In this document: positions 55,451 to 63,763 of the stretch, piece by piece
How the letters are laid out: each line of letters starts with the position of its first letter
Numbering within the stretch: the first letter of the stretch is position 1
Origin: an uncultured Erythrobacter sp.
GTDB lineage: Bacteria > Pseudomonadota > Alphaproteobacteria > Sphingomonadales > Sphingomonadaceae
Length of the DNA: 64,000 nucleotides
Direction of reading: 5' to 3'
NCBI RefSeq assembly: GCF_947497915.1
Contig: NZ_CANMIJ010000001.1
Coordinates: 1,795,611 to 1,859,610, forward strand
Translations under genes and position numbers: made by a program
Notes under the pieces: generated by a model
What the model was told of the DNA's origin: nothing
The model's database searches: none
What the model saw: only the letters and a program-made list of their open reading frames with translations

Positions 55451-56769
55451 TCCTCAAGGCCTCACAGCGCAGCGGTGCTGCGCAGCTTGGCCGTCACCTC
55501 CTGAACGCTCAGGACAATGAGCATGTTGAAGTCTTTGACGTGCGTGGGTTCATGGCAGAAGATGTCATGGGCGCGATGAGAGAGTCTGAGGCTCTGGCAA
55601 AAGGCACGCGCTGCAAACAGCATCTGTTTTCTGTGTCGCTCAACCCGCCTGAGAATGAGGATGTGCCTGCCGAAGTCTTTGAAGGCGCAGTGGCTTCCAT
55701 CGAAGAAAAGATGGGGCTGACCGACCAGCCGCGCATGGTGATCTTCCATGAAAAGGAAGGCCGCCGCCATGCTCATGCCGTTTGGTCGCGGATCGATGCC
55801 GAGACGATGACCGCCAAGCAACTCTCTTTCTATAAGACAAAGCTGCAAGAGGTCTCAAAACAGCTCTATCTGGAGAATGGCTGGACAATGCCCGAAGGCT
55901 TGGCCGACAAGTCCAAGCGCGACCCCCGCAACTTCACGCTCGATGAGTGGCAGCAAGCCAAGCGGGCGGGACTGGATGCCAAAACGCTAAAAAGCCACGC
56001 TCAAGATGCTTGGGCGATCTCGGACAACCGCGAATCCTTCGCCCATGCACTCGAAGAGCGCGGTCTGTATCTGGCCAAAGGTGACAGGCGCGGTCATGTA
56101 GCTGTCACTTACGAGGGTGAAGTGTTTGCCCTGTCACGCCTTACGGGCATGAAGGCAAAAGACATCAAGGCGAAGATCGGCAAGCCTGACGATTTACGCT
56201 CGGTTGCCGATACCAAAAAGCACATCGCTAACTCTATCGCGCCGCGTCTGGACGGCTTTATCAAGCAAGCCAAGACACTGGCCAAAGATGCGCTGACGCC
56301 TTTGCGCGACCAGCGCAAAGCAATGCGCGACATCCACGCAAAAGAACGCGCGAAGATGAATGAAGGCCAGAAAGAGCGTTGGAACCATGAGACGAAAGAG
56401 CGCGCGGGGCGTCTGCGCTCAGGTGTTCGTGGTCTTTGGGATCGGATGACGGGCGAGCATTCCAAGACGGTCAAGCGCAATGAGTTGGAAGCATGGCAAG
56501 GACTCAGGCGTGATCGCCACCAAAGACAGACGATGCTGGAAGCGCAACATAAAGAGAGGCGGAAACTGCAAACGCAATTCCGCGCGACACGCGAGCGTCA
56601 TTCCAAACAGATTCAGGAACTGCATAAGCAAGCGGCCAATTATTGCCTGATGCGTGACGACAATCAGCAATCCTTGCGCGACCAATTCTCACGCAAATCA
56701 GGCCAAGAATCCCGTGACAATCAACAAGGCCAAGCCCGTCCCTCGCGCGGTCTGGAACTCAAACGATAA
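55447..56769 (+). CDS. Relaxase/mobilization nuclease
   Basis: 440 residues, GTG start overlapping the mobC stop. Nicks oriT and leads the strand into the recipient. The HUH metal motif is HEKEGRRHAHAVWSRID near residue 100. GTRCKQHLFSVSLNPPENED precedes it, and RDPRNFTLDEWQQAKRAGLD follows, as in a common alphaproteobacterial plasmid family. No Tyr occurs in the first 130 or so residues, so the usual tyrosine nucleophile is missing from the N-terminus. His17 is a candidate. The C-terminal half is a charged coil rich in Lys, Arg and Gln. No coupling protein or type IV secretion genes are in view, so the element is mobilizable at most from what is seen. Confidence 0.88.
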   Translation: MILKASQRSGAAQLGRHLLNAQDNEHVEVFDVRGFMAEDVMGAMRESEALAKGTRCKQHLFSVSLNPPENEDVPAEVFEGAVASIEEKMGLTDQPRMVIFHEKEGRRHAHAVWSRIDAETMTAKQLSFYKTKLQEVSKQLYLENGWTMPEGLADKSKRDPRNFTLDEWQQAKRAGLDAKTLKSHAQDAWAISDNRESFAHALEERGLYLAKGDRRGHVAVTYEGEVFALSRLTGMKAKDIKAKIGKPDDLRSVADTKKHIANSIAPRLDGFIKQAKTLAKDALTPLRDQRKAMRDIHAKERAKMNEGQKERWNHETKERAGRLRSGVRGLWDRMTGEHSKTVKRNELEAWQGLRRDRHQRQTMLEAQHKERRKLQTQFRATRERHSKQIQELHKQAANYCLMRDDNQQSLRDQFSRKSGQESRDNQQGQARPSRGLELKR

Positions 56770-56773
56770 AAGG

Positions 56774-57121
56774 TCAGAACATAGCCATTTGCATATCGGT
56801 TGGATCGGCAATGCCGTAGACCTCACGGGCAAGCATCATGGTGCGCTTGCCTTCGAGAACAGGTCGGTCACTGTAGGAATTGGTGCTTTCCCATGACGCC
56901 CAGATTTTGAAGCCCGAACGGCTATATTCAACTGACAAAATGTCGCGCCCGCTCGACCCTCCTGCCGTTCCCAGCTCATAGGCCAAAGCCTCTTCGAGTT
57001 GTTCATCGGTCAAGCCTTGCCTCGCCCGCTCCTGCCATCGCTCTTCCGCGCCCTGATAGCTGTTGGTTGCTCGTCTCAACGCCTCCACAATATCTGATTG
57101 TGATAACTGTCTCTTTTCCAT
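56774..57121 (-). CDS. Hypothetical element protein, 115 residues
   Basis: Start at 57121 after AAAGGAG. The in-frame upstream extension lacks a ribosome site. Helical N-terminal half (SQSDIVEALRRATNSYQGAE, then LTDEQLEEALAYELG) and a beta-type C-terminal half (YSRSGFKIWASWES, PVLEGKRTMMLAREVYG). No signal or membrane helix. Converges with the relaxase gene, four bases apart. No family recognised. Confidence 0.7.
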   Translation of the reverse strand: MEKRQLSQSDIVEALRRATNSYQGAEERWQERARQGLTDEQLEEALAYELGTAGGSSGRDILSVEYSRSGFKIWASWESTNSYSDRPVLEGKRTMMLAREVYGIADPTDMQMAMF

Positions 57122-57685
57122 GCCCTTTCTCCTTTCGTTTGAGGTTCCATGAAACACATGAACCTCTGCCCTTCGGCGAGAATGGGGGTGGCAAGTGCAA
57201 GGAGGCTCCGAACGAGGGTCCGGCCCATCGGGCTGGATACGTTTGGATGCCTTGTCACGCGCCAGGGGCAACGCCCCTTGAGCCAAAGAACCAAAAAGAA
57301 AAACGCACCCTGCGAAAGCGGCTGAGCCGCAGCGGTAGCGTCGCCAAGCGGGCCTGTGCTTGGCAGCTAACGGTGTCCGAAGACGATGCAGAGTGCATCG
57401 GGGCTAAAAATCAAAGACTCCCGGACCCTAAAGGAGCGCGAGCGGAAAAGAGCACGGTCCATCAAAGCCCCGTCAATATATCCCATACGCGTTAGCGATC
57501 GTCACCCGAATGGGCCGAGACTAAAGGCTCGGAGGCTAAAAGCCTTAGAGCGCGGTCGGTCAGAGACCGGAACGCCAAAACCCCTCTTCACCCTCTTCAT
57601 CTTCATCGTCATCTTCAACCAAAGAGACATGAAAAAATCGCAGGACGTTTCCACGCCCTGCGATTCAATGCTTGTGCTGGTGCAA
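57122..57685. other. Gene-free, hairpin-rich stretch of the mobile element
   Basis: 564 bases without a convincing gene. Several perfect short inverted repeats are clustered: GCCAAGC/GCTTGGC (57343-57364), GATGCA/TGCATC (57385-57399), CCGAG/CTCGG (57515-57532), AGGCT/AGCCT (57533-57545) and CGGTC/GACCG (57553-57569). Could be a structured RNA, a replication origin or decayed sequence. Confidence 0.45.
57632..57664 (-). terminator. Terminator of the 70-residue element gene
   Basis: ATCGCAGG / CCTGCGAT stem (57637-57664) with a run of T residues on the minus strand, 21 bases after the stop of the 70-residue gene. Confidence 0.75.
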
Positions 57686-57898
57686 TCAGTTCTTTGATGC
57701 GATTTCGTTCACGAACAGCACGCCCTGATGGCGGGTCAGCTCGACGGGAATGTGATCCAGTCGAAGGATGCCGCCCTTGCCGTTCTCACGGGGCCAGATG
57801 GCACCGATCTCGCGGGCCGAACCCAGCTTGTCTGCGCCCTTGTCATCCGTGCCCACGATGCGAGCAAATGAAATGCGATGGGTTGGTTTGTTGGTCAT
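57686..57898 (-). CDS. Hypothetical element protein, 70 residues
   Basis: Strong AAAAGGAG ahead of the ATG at 57898. The product is small and beta-rich (ISFARIVGTDDKGADKLG, GGILRLDHIPVEL, QGVLFV), without membrane helix or signal. No family recognised, though its style is that of short plasmid backbone proteins. Own terminator downstream, so an independent transcription unit. Confidence 0.7.
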   Translation of the reverse strand: MTNKPTHRISFARIVGTDDKGADKLGSAREIGAIWPRENGKGGILRLDHIPVELTRHQGVLFVNEIASKN

Positions 57899-58045
57899 GG
57901 AATATCTCCTTTTCTCATGTTTTCAGGCATCAGCGGAATTACCGTGCCTTGCGAACGCAAAAAGGCTGGTGGATTGAGGTCGGCTAAGGTCAAATCACGC
58001 AACCACGTCCCGTGTTGACCGGCGACCGCCACCTGCAAAGTTCAA

Positions 58046-58127
58046 GCAAAACAGACACGGGGGCATATTCGCGATGCCCCTAGAAAACTTGTGAGCAAAA
58101 TGGAGACAATACCCGCAAAACAGACAC
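58046..58127. repeat. Short direct repeats and hairpin upstream of the two-domain protein
   Basis: GCAAAACAGACAC occurs exactly at 58046-58058 and 58115-58127, with a degenerate copy (GCAAAATGGAGACA) at 58095. Between them is a perfect GGGGCAT / ATGCCCC hairpin (58060-58080). Possible iterons or an autoregulatory operator of the adjacent gene. Confidence 0.5.
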
Positions 58128-58146
58128 CCTCATGCTATGCTGACGC

Positions 58147-58608
58147 ATGCGGGTGACGATTACCAAGCAGCATAGAGACAAGCTCAAACAAGAGGCCAAG
58201 AGAACAGGCACTGGCCCATCAAAACTGCTGAGAGGCAAGCGCGGGATTGCCCCTGAAGGTCTTACCAGTTCGATGATTCATGCTTGGAGAAACGGCACTA
58301 TCAAAACGGCGAGAGATGAGCATCTCGATTGGGTGTTCAAAGCCTACGCAGGTTGGTCACTCCCACCGAAAACCAAGGCACTTCAAAAAATCACCCTCAC
58401 TGACGAACACCGCACCCTTATCCAGTCGGAAATGAAGCGCACGGGTCTCGGTGCAGTCGCCATATTGAAACACGCGGGCAGACCCTTGCCTGACGGTCTC
58501 AATCACCAAAAAGTGCAACGATGGACTTCAGGCGAAACAAGAACAGCCGTGAAAGTGCATTGGGAGCTGGTCGTGCGCCTTTATGCCAGCGTCAAAGCTG
58601 ACCAATGA
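58147..58608 (+). CDS. Hypothetical protein made of two copies of one HTH-like domain
   Basis: 153 residues. Residues about 4-67 and 85-148 align with each other: (I/L)TxxHRxxL, KRTGxG, a PxGL turn, an (I/V)xxWxxGxxxTA segment, and a closing VxxxYA. The GLTSSMIHAWRNG stretch looks like a helix-turn-helix recognition region, and the protein is basic. No known family recognised. Repeats lie immediately upstream. A DNA-binding regulator or replication protein of the element is the best guess. No strong ribosome site before the ATG. Confidence 0.65.
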   Translation: MRVTITKQHRDKLKQEAKRTGTGPSKLLRGKRGIAPEGLTSSMIHAWRNGTIKTARDEHLDWVFKAYAGWSLPPKTKALQKITLTDEHRTLIQSEMKRTGLGAVAILKHAGRPLPDGLNHQKVQRWTSGETRTAVKVHWELVVRLYASVKADQ

Positions 58609-58616
58609 CAGGCTCG

Positions 58617-59114
58617 TTATCCGAGCCTGTAGATGAATTTGCGATTATCAATCTCGGTTTCGGAATAGTCCACGCCAAGGTCGTAGGCGATGGCATCATA
58701 GTCGAGATAGCCTCGAAGATTATCAGGGATTTCGCCAAACAGGCCGTCCTCAACGAACTGCTCTGCCAGTTCGCGAAGCGTGTCGATCTCATAGAGGTCG
58801 ATGTCCAAGGTGTCGGGATCGTCGGTGTGTGAATAACCACCTTCACCAACAGCGATGATGTAGCGAATTTTGGTATCATCATCCCAAGTGTCAGCAGCAT
58901 CAAGGAATGCAGCAATGTTGCATTGATAAAGCCCGTAGGCTCTCGCCAGTTGCGCATCAATACGCTCGCCGTCGATAAACTGGATTTCGTATTCCTCGAC
59001 CTTGCACCCATAGCGGTCGCGATTGGAACTCGCATTCGTCTCATATTGCTCGATGCTGTCAAAGTAGAAGCCTGTGGCGTCGAGACTGTAGGGTTGTGCA
59101 AATAATATAGTCAT
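58617..59114 (-). CDS. ardA: Antirestriction protein ArdA
   Basis: 165 residues from MTILFAQPYSLDATGF after AAAGGAGG. Strongly acidic throughout (for example AADTWDDDTKIRY), consistent with ArdA mimicry of B-form DNA to block type I restriction enzymes. EEYEIQFIDGE and LRELAEQFVEDGLFGEIPDN match the family layout. Carried by plasmids and ICEs for entry into new hosts. Converges with the two-domain gene eight bases away. Confidence 0.85.
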   Translation of the reverse strand: MTILFAQPYSLDATGFYFDSIEQYETNASSNRDRYGCKVEEYEIQFIDGERIDAQLARAYGLYQCNIAAFLDAADTWDDDTKIRYIIAVGEGGYSHTDDPDTLDIDLYEIDTLRELAEQFVEDGLFGEIPDNLRGYLDYDAIAYDLGVDYSETEIDNRKFIYRLG

Positions 59115-59382
59115 GTGCCTCGCCTCCTTTCGTTTCCTGTGAGGACGCGAAGAGACAAAGCAGGGGTTTTGAGGGCTGGTGTCAGCGACAGTGAAACGCT
59201 CAACACGGTCTGTCATCGACAGATGGTGCGGGCAGAGCGTTGACAACAGTCCAGCCCTGCCATTCTCGCGGCCAACCACTCAAAGGAAACGGTCATGGAG
59301 GCATGCCAGAAGCATGACAATTCAGGCCCAATCCGAGTACACACTCAATCAAATTGCTTGAGTTAGCGGTGGCCTTTGCGTG

Positions 59383-62300
59383 TCAGGTTGCACCAGATGC
59401 TTCGCCAATACCCCGTTCGCCAATCTGACCATCATCACTGCTCTTAAGAACGAGCCGGGCAATTGCAGGTAAGACAAACAGAGTGAGGATAGTTGCGGTT
59501 ATCAATCCGCCGATAACGACGGTTGCAAGTGGTCGTTGAACCTCAGCACCTGTGCCTGTGGCAATTGCCATCGGCACGAAACCCATCGAGGCCACAAGGG
59601 CCGTCATCAAGACGGGGCGAAGTCTCGCTAGTGCGCCTTCGACAATCGCTTTTTCCAAAGGCAAACCACTCTCCAACCTTTGGCGTATCGCGGTCATCAT
59701 CACGAGGCCGTTCAAAACGGCGACACCTGATAAGGCTATGAAACCAACCGCAGCGGAAATCGAGAATGGGATGTCGCGCAACCAAAGCGCGAAAACGCCA
59801 CCGGCAAGTGCCATCGGAATGGCACTGAACACTGCAAGGGTAGATAGCCAGCTTCCGAGCGCCATGTAGAGCAACAGCAAAATGAGCAAAAAACACAAAG
59901 GGACAATCAGGCTCAGCCTGCTTTTTGCAGCTTGCAGGTTTTCAAACTGCCCGCCCCATTCGATATAAGCACCTTCGGGCAAGGTGACAGTCTCGCTCAC
60001 TGCTTCTCGTGCCTCCTCGACATAACTGCCAAGATCACGCTCGCGAACATTGGCCGACACGATAACAAGGCGACTGCCGCGCTCGCGTCTTACTTCGGCT
60101 AATCCGTCGCTCACCTCAAAGCTCGCCAGCTCCCGCAATGGCACTGTAGCACCACCAGGGGTCTTGACCGGCAATGCGCCCAAACGGTCAAAGTCATTTC
60201 TCAAATCGTCGGCTAAGCGCACGACAATGTCGAAACGCTTGTCTCCCTGAAACACCGGACCTGCGGGACGTCCACCCACTGCAATGGCTACAAGTTCGGC
60301 AACCTCCTCAACGCTTAAGCCGTAGCGCCCGATTGCTGTGCGGTCGAAGCGCACATCAAGGGTCGGGAAGCCGCTGGTCTGCTGCACTTTGACGTCAGCA
60401 GCCCCGTCAATGCCGCGCAAGACATTAGCCACATCATTGGCCGATGCCGACAGGGCTTCGATGTCCGCGCCATAGAGTTTGACGGCGATGTCTCCGCGCA
60501 CACCCGCAATCAATTCATTGAAGCGAAGCTCGATGGGTTGGCTGAATTCATAGAGGTTTCCGATAAGCCCGTTCAGCTCGCTTTCCATGTTTGCAACCAG
60601 TGCGTCCTTGCTGAGTGAGGGATCAGGCCATTCCTCCCGTGGTCTAAGAAGAACATAGGCATCGGAGATATTGGGCGGCATCGGATCGCTTGCGACCTCT
60701 GCTGTACCCGTTCTTGAGAAAACTGTCGCGACTTCCGGAAATTCGGCCAACGTGCTCTCGACCTGTCTTTGCATGGTCACTGATTGTTCAAGCGAGGTCG
60801 ATGGAATGCGCAAACTCTGCACCGCCAGATCACCCTCGTCGAGCTGCGGCGTAAACTCACTACCCAAGGTCGTGAAGAGAAGCGCAGCAACAGCAAAAAG
60901 CGCAGCCCCGCCTCCGATCACCGGCCAGGGCCGTGCAATGGCTTTGATAAGCAAAGGCTCATATCGTTCCTTCGAGACCCTGATGACCTTGACCTCTTTT
61001 TCCGAGATACGGCCTTTGACAAGCACTGCGATCATCGCAGGCACGAATGTCAGAGACAGAACGAAAGCCGAAGCCAATGCGAGCATGACCGTAATCGCCA
61101 TTGGCGAGAAGGTTTTGCCTTCAATTCCTGTGAAGGTCAGAAGCGGTGCATAAACAAGCAGGATAATGGCTTGACCATAGACAGTCGGCTTAATCATTTC
61201 CTGAGCGGCAAGGCGTGTTTCGGCTAGTCTTTCGCGAAGGGAAAGCAAGCGGCCTTCCTTATGTTGGCGGGCAGCAAGCCTTGCCACCGAATTCTCAACA
61301 ATGATGACCGCACCGTCCACAATCAGCCCGAAGTCGAGTGCCCCAAGGCTCATTAGATTCCCCGAGACACCCAATCGGTTCATGCCGATTGCGGCCATCA
61401 ACATGGATAGCGGGATAACGAGAGCTGCGATGAGGGCTGCACGGATATTGCCCAACAGCAAAAACAATATGACGATGACGAGAAGCGCGCCTTCGACAAG
61501 ATTCTTCTCGACGGTCGCGATTGTCGCATCGACTAGATTAGAGCGGTTATAGATGATCTCGCCCACAACACCTTCGGGCAAGACTGATCTCACCTCTTCA
61601 AAGCGTTCGGCGGCCCCGGCTGCCACAGTGCGGCTATTCTCACCGCTCCTCATGAGAACGGTGCCAATGACAGCCTCTTGGCCGTTATAGGTGCCAGCTC
61701 CTGTGCGCAGATCACCGCCAAGCGTAACCTCGGCAACGTCGGCTACACGCACCGGCACACTGCCGCGATTGGCAACGATAGCCTGCGCGATGTCCTGGGC
61801 AGAGCCTACCCGTGCATCGACACGCACGAGCAAAGCCTCTCCATCGCGGTTGAAGAAGTTGGCACCCACGGCAAGATTGGCACGCTCAATCGCCTCGACC
61901 AGCTCGTTGAAAGCGATGTCATAGCCGTTCATGCGGGCGGGGTCGGGCTGCACCAAAAACTGCTTTTCATAGCCGCCTATCGAGTCAACGCCCGCCACTC
62001 CGGGGGAAGAGCGCATAAGCGGTGCGATCACCCAATCCTGCAAACTGCGCAGGTAAGCAGCCTGTGAGACCTCATCGGCAAGCCTCTCGCCCTCGGTGGT
62101 GACGAAGCTGCCGTCGCTCTGCCAGCCTGTCGCTGCATCAACTACCGCATCGCCTGCCCGTTCGGCAAAACCGATGCGATACATGAGCACTTCGCCAAGC
62201 CCTGTAGAGATTGGTCCCATCACGGGCTGCGCACCTTCGGGAAGCTCGGAACCTATCGCGGTCAGACGTTCATTGACTTGACTGCGCGCGAAATAGATGT

Positions 62301-62628
62301 CCGTGCCTTCGTCGAAAATCGCAGTGACTTGCGAAAAGCCGTTGCGCGAAATCGAGCGGGTCATGTCCAGACCCTCGATCCCTGCAAGCCCCGTTTCGAC
62401 CGGATAGGTGATTTGCTGCTCGACTTGTGCGGGGGACAGCGCAGGCACAACCGTATTGATCTGCACTTGCGTATTGGTGATGTCAGGAACGGCATCAATC
62501 GGCAGCTTGAAGAGGTTGAAAGCACCCCAACCTGCGACAAGTATGGTGAGGACAATGACGGCCCAACGGAAGCGGACGGAATAATCGAGAACGCTTCCGA
62601 TAAAGCCGTGCTGTGTATCAGTGGCCAT
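59383..62628 (-). CDS. czcA: Heavy-metal efflux RND transporter, CzcA/CusA family
   Basis: Inner-membrane proton-driven pump of 1081 residues. PIDAVPDITNTQVQINT and ALSPAQVEQQITYPVE near the start, and GALDFGLIVDGAVIIVENS in helix 4 with the proton-relay Asp residues, mark the metal (HME-RND) group. Twelve helices and two large periplasmic loops. The exact metal (Co/Zn/Cd or Cu/Ag) cannot be assigned. I did not see the CusA-type methionine clusters. Overlaps czcB by 11 bases. Confidence 0.93.
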   Translation of the reverse strand: MATDTQHGFIGSVLDYSVRFRWAVIVLTILVAGWGAFNLFKLPIDAVPDITNTQVQINTVVPALSPAQVEQQITYPVETGLAGIEGLDMTRSISRNGFSQVTAIFDEGTDIYFARSQVNERLTAIGSELPEGAQPVMGPISTGLGEVLMYRIGFAERAGDAVVDAATGWQSDGSFVTTEGERLADEVSQAAYLRSLQDWVIAPLMRSSPGVAGVDSIGGYEKQFLVQPDPARMNGYDIAFNELVEAIERANLAVGANFFNRDGEALLVRVDARVGSAQDIAQAIVANRGSVPVRVADVAEVTLGGDLRTGAGTYNGQEAVIGTVLMRSGENSRTVAAGAAERFEEVRSVLPEGVVGEIIYNRSNLVDATIATVEKNLVEGALLVIVILFLLLGNIRAALIAALVIPLSMLMAAIGMNRLGVSGNLMSLGALDFGLIVDGAVIIVENSVARLAARQHKEGRLLSLRERLAETRLAAQEMIKPTVYGQAIILLVYAPLLTFTGIEGKTFSPMAITVMLALASAFVLSLTFVPAMIAVLVKGRISEKEVKVIRVSKERYEPLLIKAIARPWPVIGGGAALFAVAALLFTTLGSEFTPQLDEGDLAVQSLRIPSTSLEQSVTMQRQVESTLAEFPEVATVFSRTGTAEVASDPMPPNISDAYVLLRPREEWPDPSLSKDALVANMESELNGLIGNLYEFSQPIELRFNELIAGVRGDIAVKLYGADIEALSASANDVANVLRGIDGAADVKVQQTSGFPTLDVRFDRTAIGRYGLSVEEVAELVAIAVGGRPAGPVFQGDKRFDIVVRLADDLRNDFDRLGALPVKTPGGATVPLRELASFEVSDGLAEVRRERGSRLVIVSANVRERDLGSYVEEAREAVSETVTLPEGAYIEWGGQFENLQAAKSRLSLIVPLCFLLILLLLYMALGSWLSTLAVFSAIPMALAGGVFALWLRDIPFSISAAVGFIALSGVAVLNGLVMMTAIRQRLESGLPLEKAIVEGALARLRPVLMTALVASMGFVPMAIATGTGAEVQRPLATVVIGGLITATILTLFVLPAIARLVLKSSDDGQIGERGIGEASGAT

Positions 62629-63763
62629 GTTCTGCCTCCGCTTTCCCGAGTTCGGCTTTCAACAGGAAAGCATTTTCGGAAGCGATGATTGCTCCTGCTT
62701 CCAATCCTGAGAGAATCGTAATCGCGCCTGCGGAGCGCGCACCCGTTCGAACCTCAACGGGTTCGAAGGCATCGCCCTCGCGCACAAACACTACAGACCT
62801 GCCTTCAATCGTTTGGACCGCAACTTCGGGTACAGAAATCGCATTGGGGTCTGAGTCCGATCCGCTTGCAATTCTGACCTCTACAAAGGCGTCTGCCTGT
62901 AGCGCCGGAATAAGTCGGTCAGGAACGACAATGGCCGTTGCTGCTCGACTGCTTGGATCAAGTGCTGGTGTAATCGAGCGGATGCGACCGCCGATTTCCT
63001 GCGAACCAATGACAATGGTTGCGCGGTCCCCAGGGGCCACACGCGAAACATCACTAAGCGGAATGGCCGCCTCAACCTGAACTCGCGAAGGATCAACAAC
63101 CTCCATCAATTCGGTGCCAGCCGTGACAAATGCACCGAGCACTGCGGGTGCATCAGTAATCCTGCCTGCTATCGGACTGGTAATCGCAATCGTGCCGCCA
63201 CCCGTCACACCTGCTGCCGCCGCTGTAGAGCGCGCGCGTTGCAAGTCGGCTCTGGCAACCGAGAGCTGTGTTTGAGCTGCTTCCAAATCCTGACGCGCAG
63301 TTACATTCGCATCAAAGAGTCTCTTCTCACGGTCGTAATTGGCCTGTGCCTGAGTAAGGCGGGCTCTGGCCGATGCGATATCGGACGAGTATTGTGCGGC
63401 CTGCGCACTCTCGATGAGGGCTACTGTCTCACCGCGCGCGACTCTATCGCCAAGTGTCTTGGTGATACGTGTGATCGTGCCGTCGGCGCGGGCATCAAGC
63501 CGTGCCACACCACTTGGATTTGCCTTGACCGTTCCCGGAACAATGATCTGAGTATTACCGCCAAGTGTGACGGTATGAAGGGTGATCCCTGACGAAGCCA
63601 TTTGCTCGTCTGTGACGGTGAGCCGTTCCTCCTCGCTATGTTCTTCGGATTCTTCTGCATGACCATGCTCTTCGTCAGCTAAGGAGCCCGGCAGCGTAAA
63701 CCATAGGATTGCCGCTGCAATCAGCAGGACCGAGAAAATCGTGATGAGTCTTTGCTTGGTCAT
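62618..63763 (-). CDS. czcB: Efflux RND periplasmic adaptor subunit, CzcB type
   Basis: 381-residue membrane fusion protein. N-terminal anchor (about residues 6-24), then a His/Glu-rich segment (EEHGHAEESEEHSEEE) that may bind metal. Barrel-sandwich and alpha-hairpin domains follow (GDRVARGETVALIES, SARARLTQAQANYDREKRLF). The end AEHGH is also His-containing. Bridges CzcA and the outer-membrane channel. Overlaps czcC by four bases. Confidence 0.92.
   Translation of the reverse strand: MTKQRLITIFSVLLIAAAILWFTLPGSLADEEHGHAEESEEHSEEERLTVTDEQMASSGITLHTVTLGGNTQIIVPGTVKANPSGVARLDARADGTITRITKTLGDRVARGETVALIESAQAAQYSSDIASARARLTQAQANYDREKRLFDANVTARQDLEAAQTQLSVARADLQRARSTAAAAGVTGGGTIAITSPIAGRITDAPAVLGAFVTAGTELMEVVDPSRVQVEAAIPLSDVSRVAPGDRATIVIGSQEIGGRIRSITPALDPSSRAATAIVVPDRLIPALQADAFVEVRIASGSDSDPNAISVPEVAVQTIEGRSVVFVREGDAFEPVEVRTGARSAGAITILSGLEAGAIIASENAFLLKAELGKAEAEHGH

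Noticed and set aside
57067..57495. 142-codon plus-strand open frame in the element
   Set aside because: Overlaps the supported 115-residue gene, has no ribosome site and low-complexity Lys/Arg text. The region fits structured non-coding DNA better.
58046..58127. Possible small CRISPR array
   Set aside because: Two exact 13-base repeats and one degenerate copy with unequal spacing (49 and 20 bases), and no cas genes. Iteron or operator is more likely.
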